64,000 nt of DNA from Dichetophora obliterata. Lineage: Eukaryota > Arthropoda > Insecta > Diptera > Sciomyzidae. Below, in pieces: positions 63,502 to 64,000 of the stretch. Below the pieces are notes generated by a model. The model made no database searches and had not been told where the DNA came from. It was given only the letters and a program-made list of their open reading frames with translations. How positions within the stretch are numbered: position 1 is the first letter of the stretch; the number at the start of each line of letters is the position of its first letter. Location of the stretch: the NCBI GenBank assembly GCA_963920525.1, contig OY986439.1:18199319-18263318 (forward strand). Reading direction: 5' to 3'. Made by a program: the position numbers and the translations under genes.

Positions 63502-64000
63502 ACTTTAAAGGTTTTCTTTGTGCTAGGAGCAGTGGTAGGTGATAATCTCAGTTTAAACAGCATATTAGGATATTCAAGATCTTTCAATTCCCATTCGTTT
63601 TGCAGAGCATGCAAGTCTGATAAGTCATTGTCTCGTATATCTTGTCAAGAACATACACATTTGTTAAGAAATAAAAATAGCTACCAAGACGATCTTTCAC
63701 AAAATAATCCATCCGCAACAGGTGTGCTTGAGGAGTGTAATTTCAATGACATAAAATCTTTCCATGTAACACAAAATTTTGTATTTGATGCTATGCACGA
63801 TTTGCTTGAAGGAATTGTTATGTATGATTTATGCAATGTACTCCTTCAACTTATGAATAATAACATCATTACTCTTCAGCAGCTAAATAGTAGGAAAGAC
63901 TTGTTTTCTTATGGAAAATCTGAAATAAAAAACATTTCTCCACCTATACAGGAATCAAAAATAAAGTCCATGAATTTAAAAATGACTGCACGAGAGTATT
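63502..64000 (+). CDS. transposase-like protein, partial (open at both ends of the visible segment)
   Basis: The frame starting ACT at 63502 is open to the window end (166 codons). It encodes KVFFVLGAVVGDNLSLNSIL, GYSRSFNSHSFCRACKSDKS, FHVTQNFVFDAMHDLLEGIV and SKIKSMNLKMTAREY. The combination GDN.SLNSILG..., an FC.AC pair and 'DAMHDLLEG' is a pattern I associate with a large group of animal TE-derived proteins that resemble the TNP2-type transposases of CACTA elements. The family name is from memory and uncertain. The 5' side is cut where LINE sequence begins, so no start codon is present. The clean frame with no stops in 499 bp suggests a fairly young element continuing to the right. Confidence 0.6.

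Noticed and set aside
1..64000. CRISPR array, operon or bacterial mobile island
   Set aside because: The tandem arrays here have no regular spacer structure or cas-like genes. Introns, TATA boxes and TE types show eukaryotic nuclear DNA.

Overview
The window reads as nuclear DNA of a higher fly (Diptera, Brachycera). It is strongly AT-rich, its inferred introns are tiny (57-73 bp), and it is crowded with insect transposable elements (TEs). These include a DD41D 'rosa'-type mariner, a subgroup first described from a tephritid fruit fly, so a tephritid-like host is plausible but unproven. No bacterial or phage signals are present.

Only two host-type genes stand out, both for secreted, very glycine-rich structural proteins. 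One lies on the minus strand at about 1.8-3.8 kb: a Gly/Ser-rich protein with ~100-residue repeats and a His-rich tail, broken by at least one frameshift. The other lies on the plus strand at 41.87-44.76 kb: 938 residues, silk/collagen-like GPGG/GSGG repeats and five C-X4-C pairs. Both have a TATA box ~40-50 bp before the ATG, a short signal-peptide exon, a phase-1 mini-intron and one long repetitive exon. They may be distant members of one extracellular-matrix, cuticle, silk or eggshell-type family.

Almost everything else I could interpret is mobile DNA, often nested. In order: a LINE 3' end (4.9-5.5 kb); small hairpin elements and a PIF/Harbinger-like MITE (6.2-8.1 kb); a nearly intact RTE-like LINE inside a 31-bp inverted-repeat element (9.1-11.9 kb); a TIR element (12.0-13.0 kb); a decayed long-TIR Tc1 element inside another TIR element with 40-bp tandem repeats (14.5-16.9 kb); Harbinger-like, palindromic, satellite-like and hAT-like non-autonomous elements (19-26 kb); a tRNA-like sequence (27.1 kb); a Tc3-like transposon whose transposase is intact once a 57-bp intron is removed (31.1-32.7 kb); ~100-bp tandem repeats and an 860-bp duplication carrying tRNA-like modules (32.9-35.1 kb); a hAT-like element inside an older repeat (35.3-37.3 kb); a 1.1-kb foldback element (47.7-48.8 kb); a mariner relic, a second TIR element and LINE scraps (50-53 kb); a hAT-like zinc-finger relic and an LTR-retrotransposon relic with a SAP-domain gag (54.4-56.2 kb); the DD41D mariner carrying a MITE (58.7-60.2 kb); a GATATC-rich minisatellite (60.9-61.2 kb); and a LINE broken by two Harbinger-like insertions, joined to a second LINE scrap and to an open transposase-like frame that runs off the window (61.4-64.0 kb).

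No pathway or operon-like cooperation is visible. The two glycine-rich genes sit in TE-dense intergenic DNA. All calls come from reading the sequence; no database search was possible.
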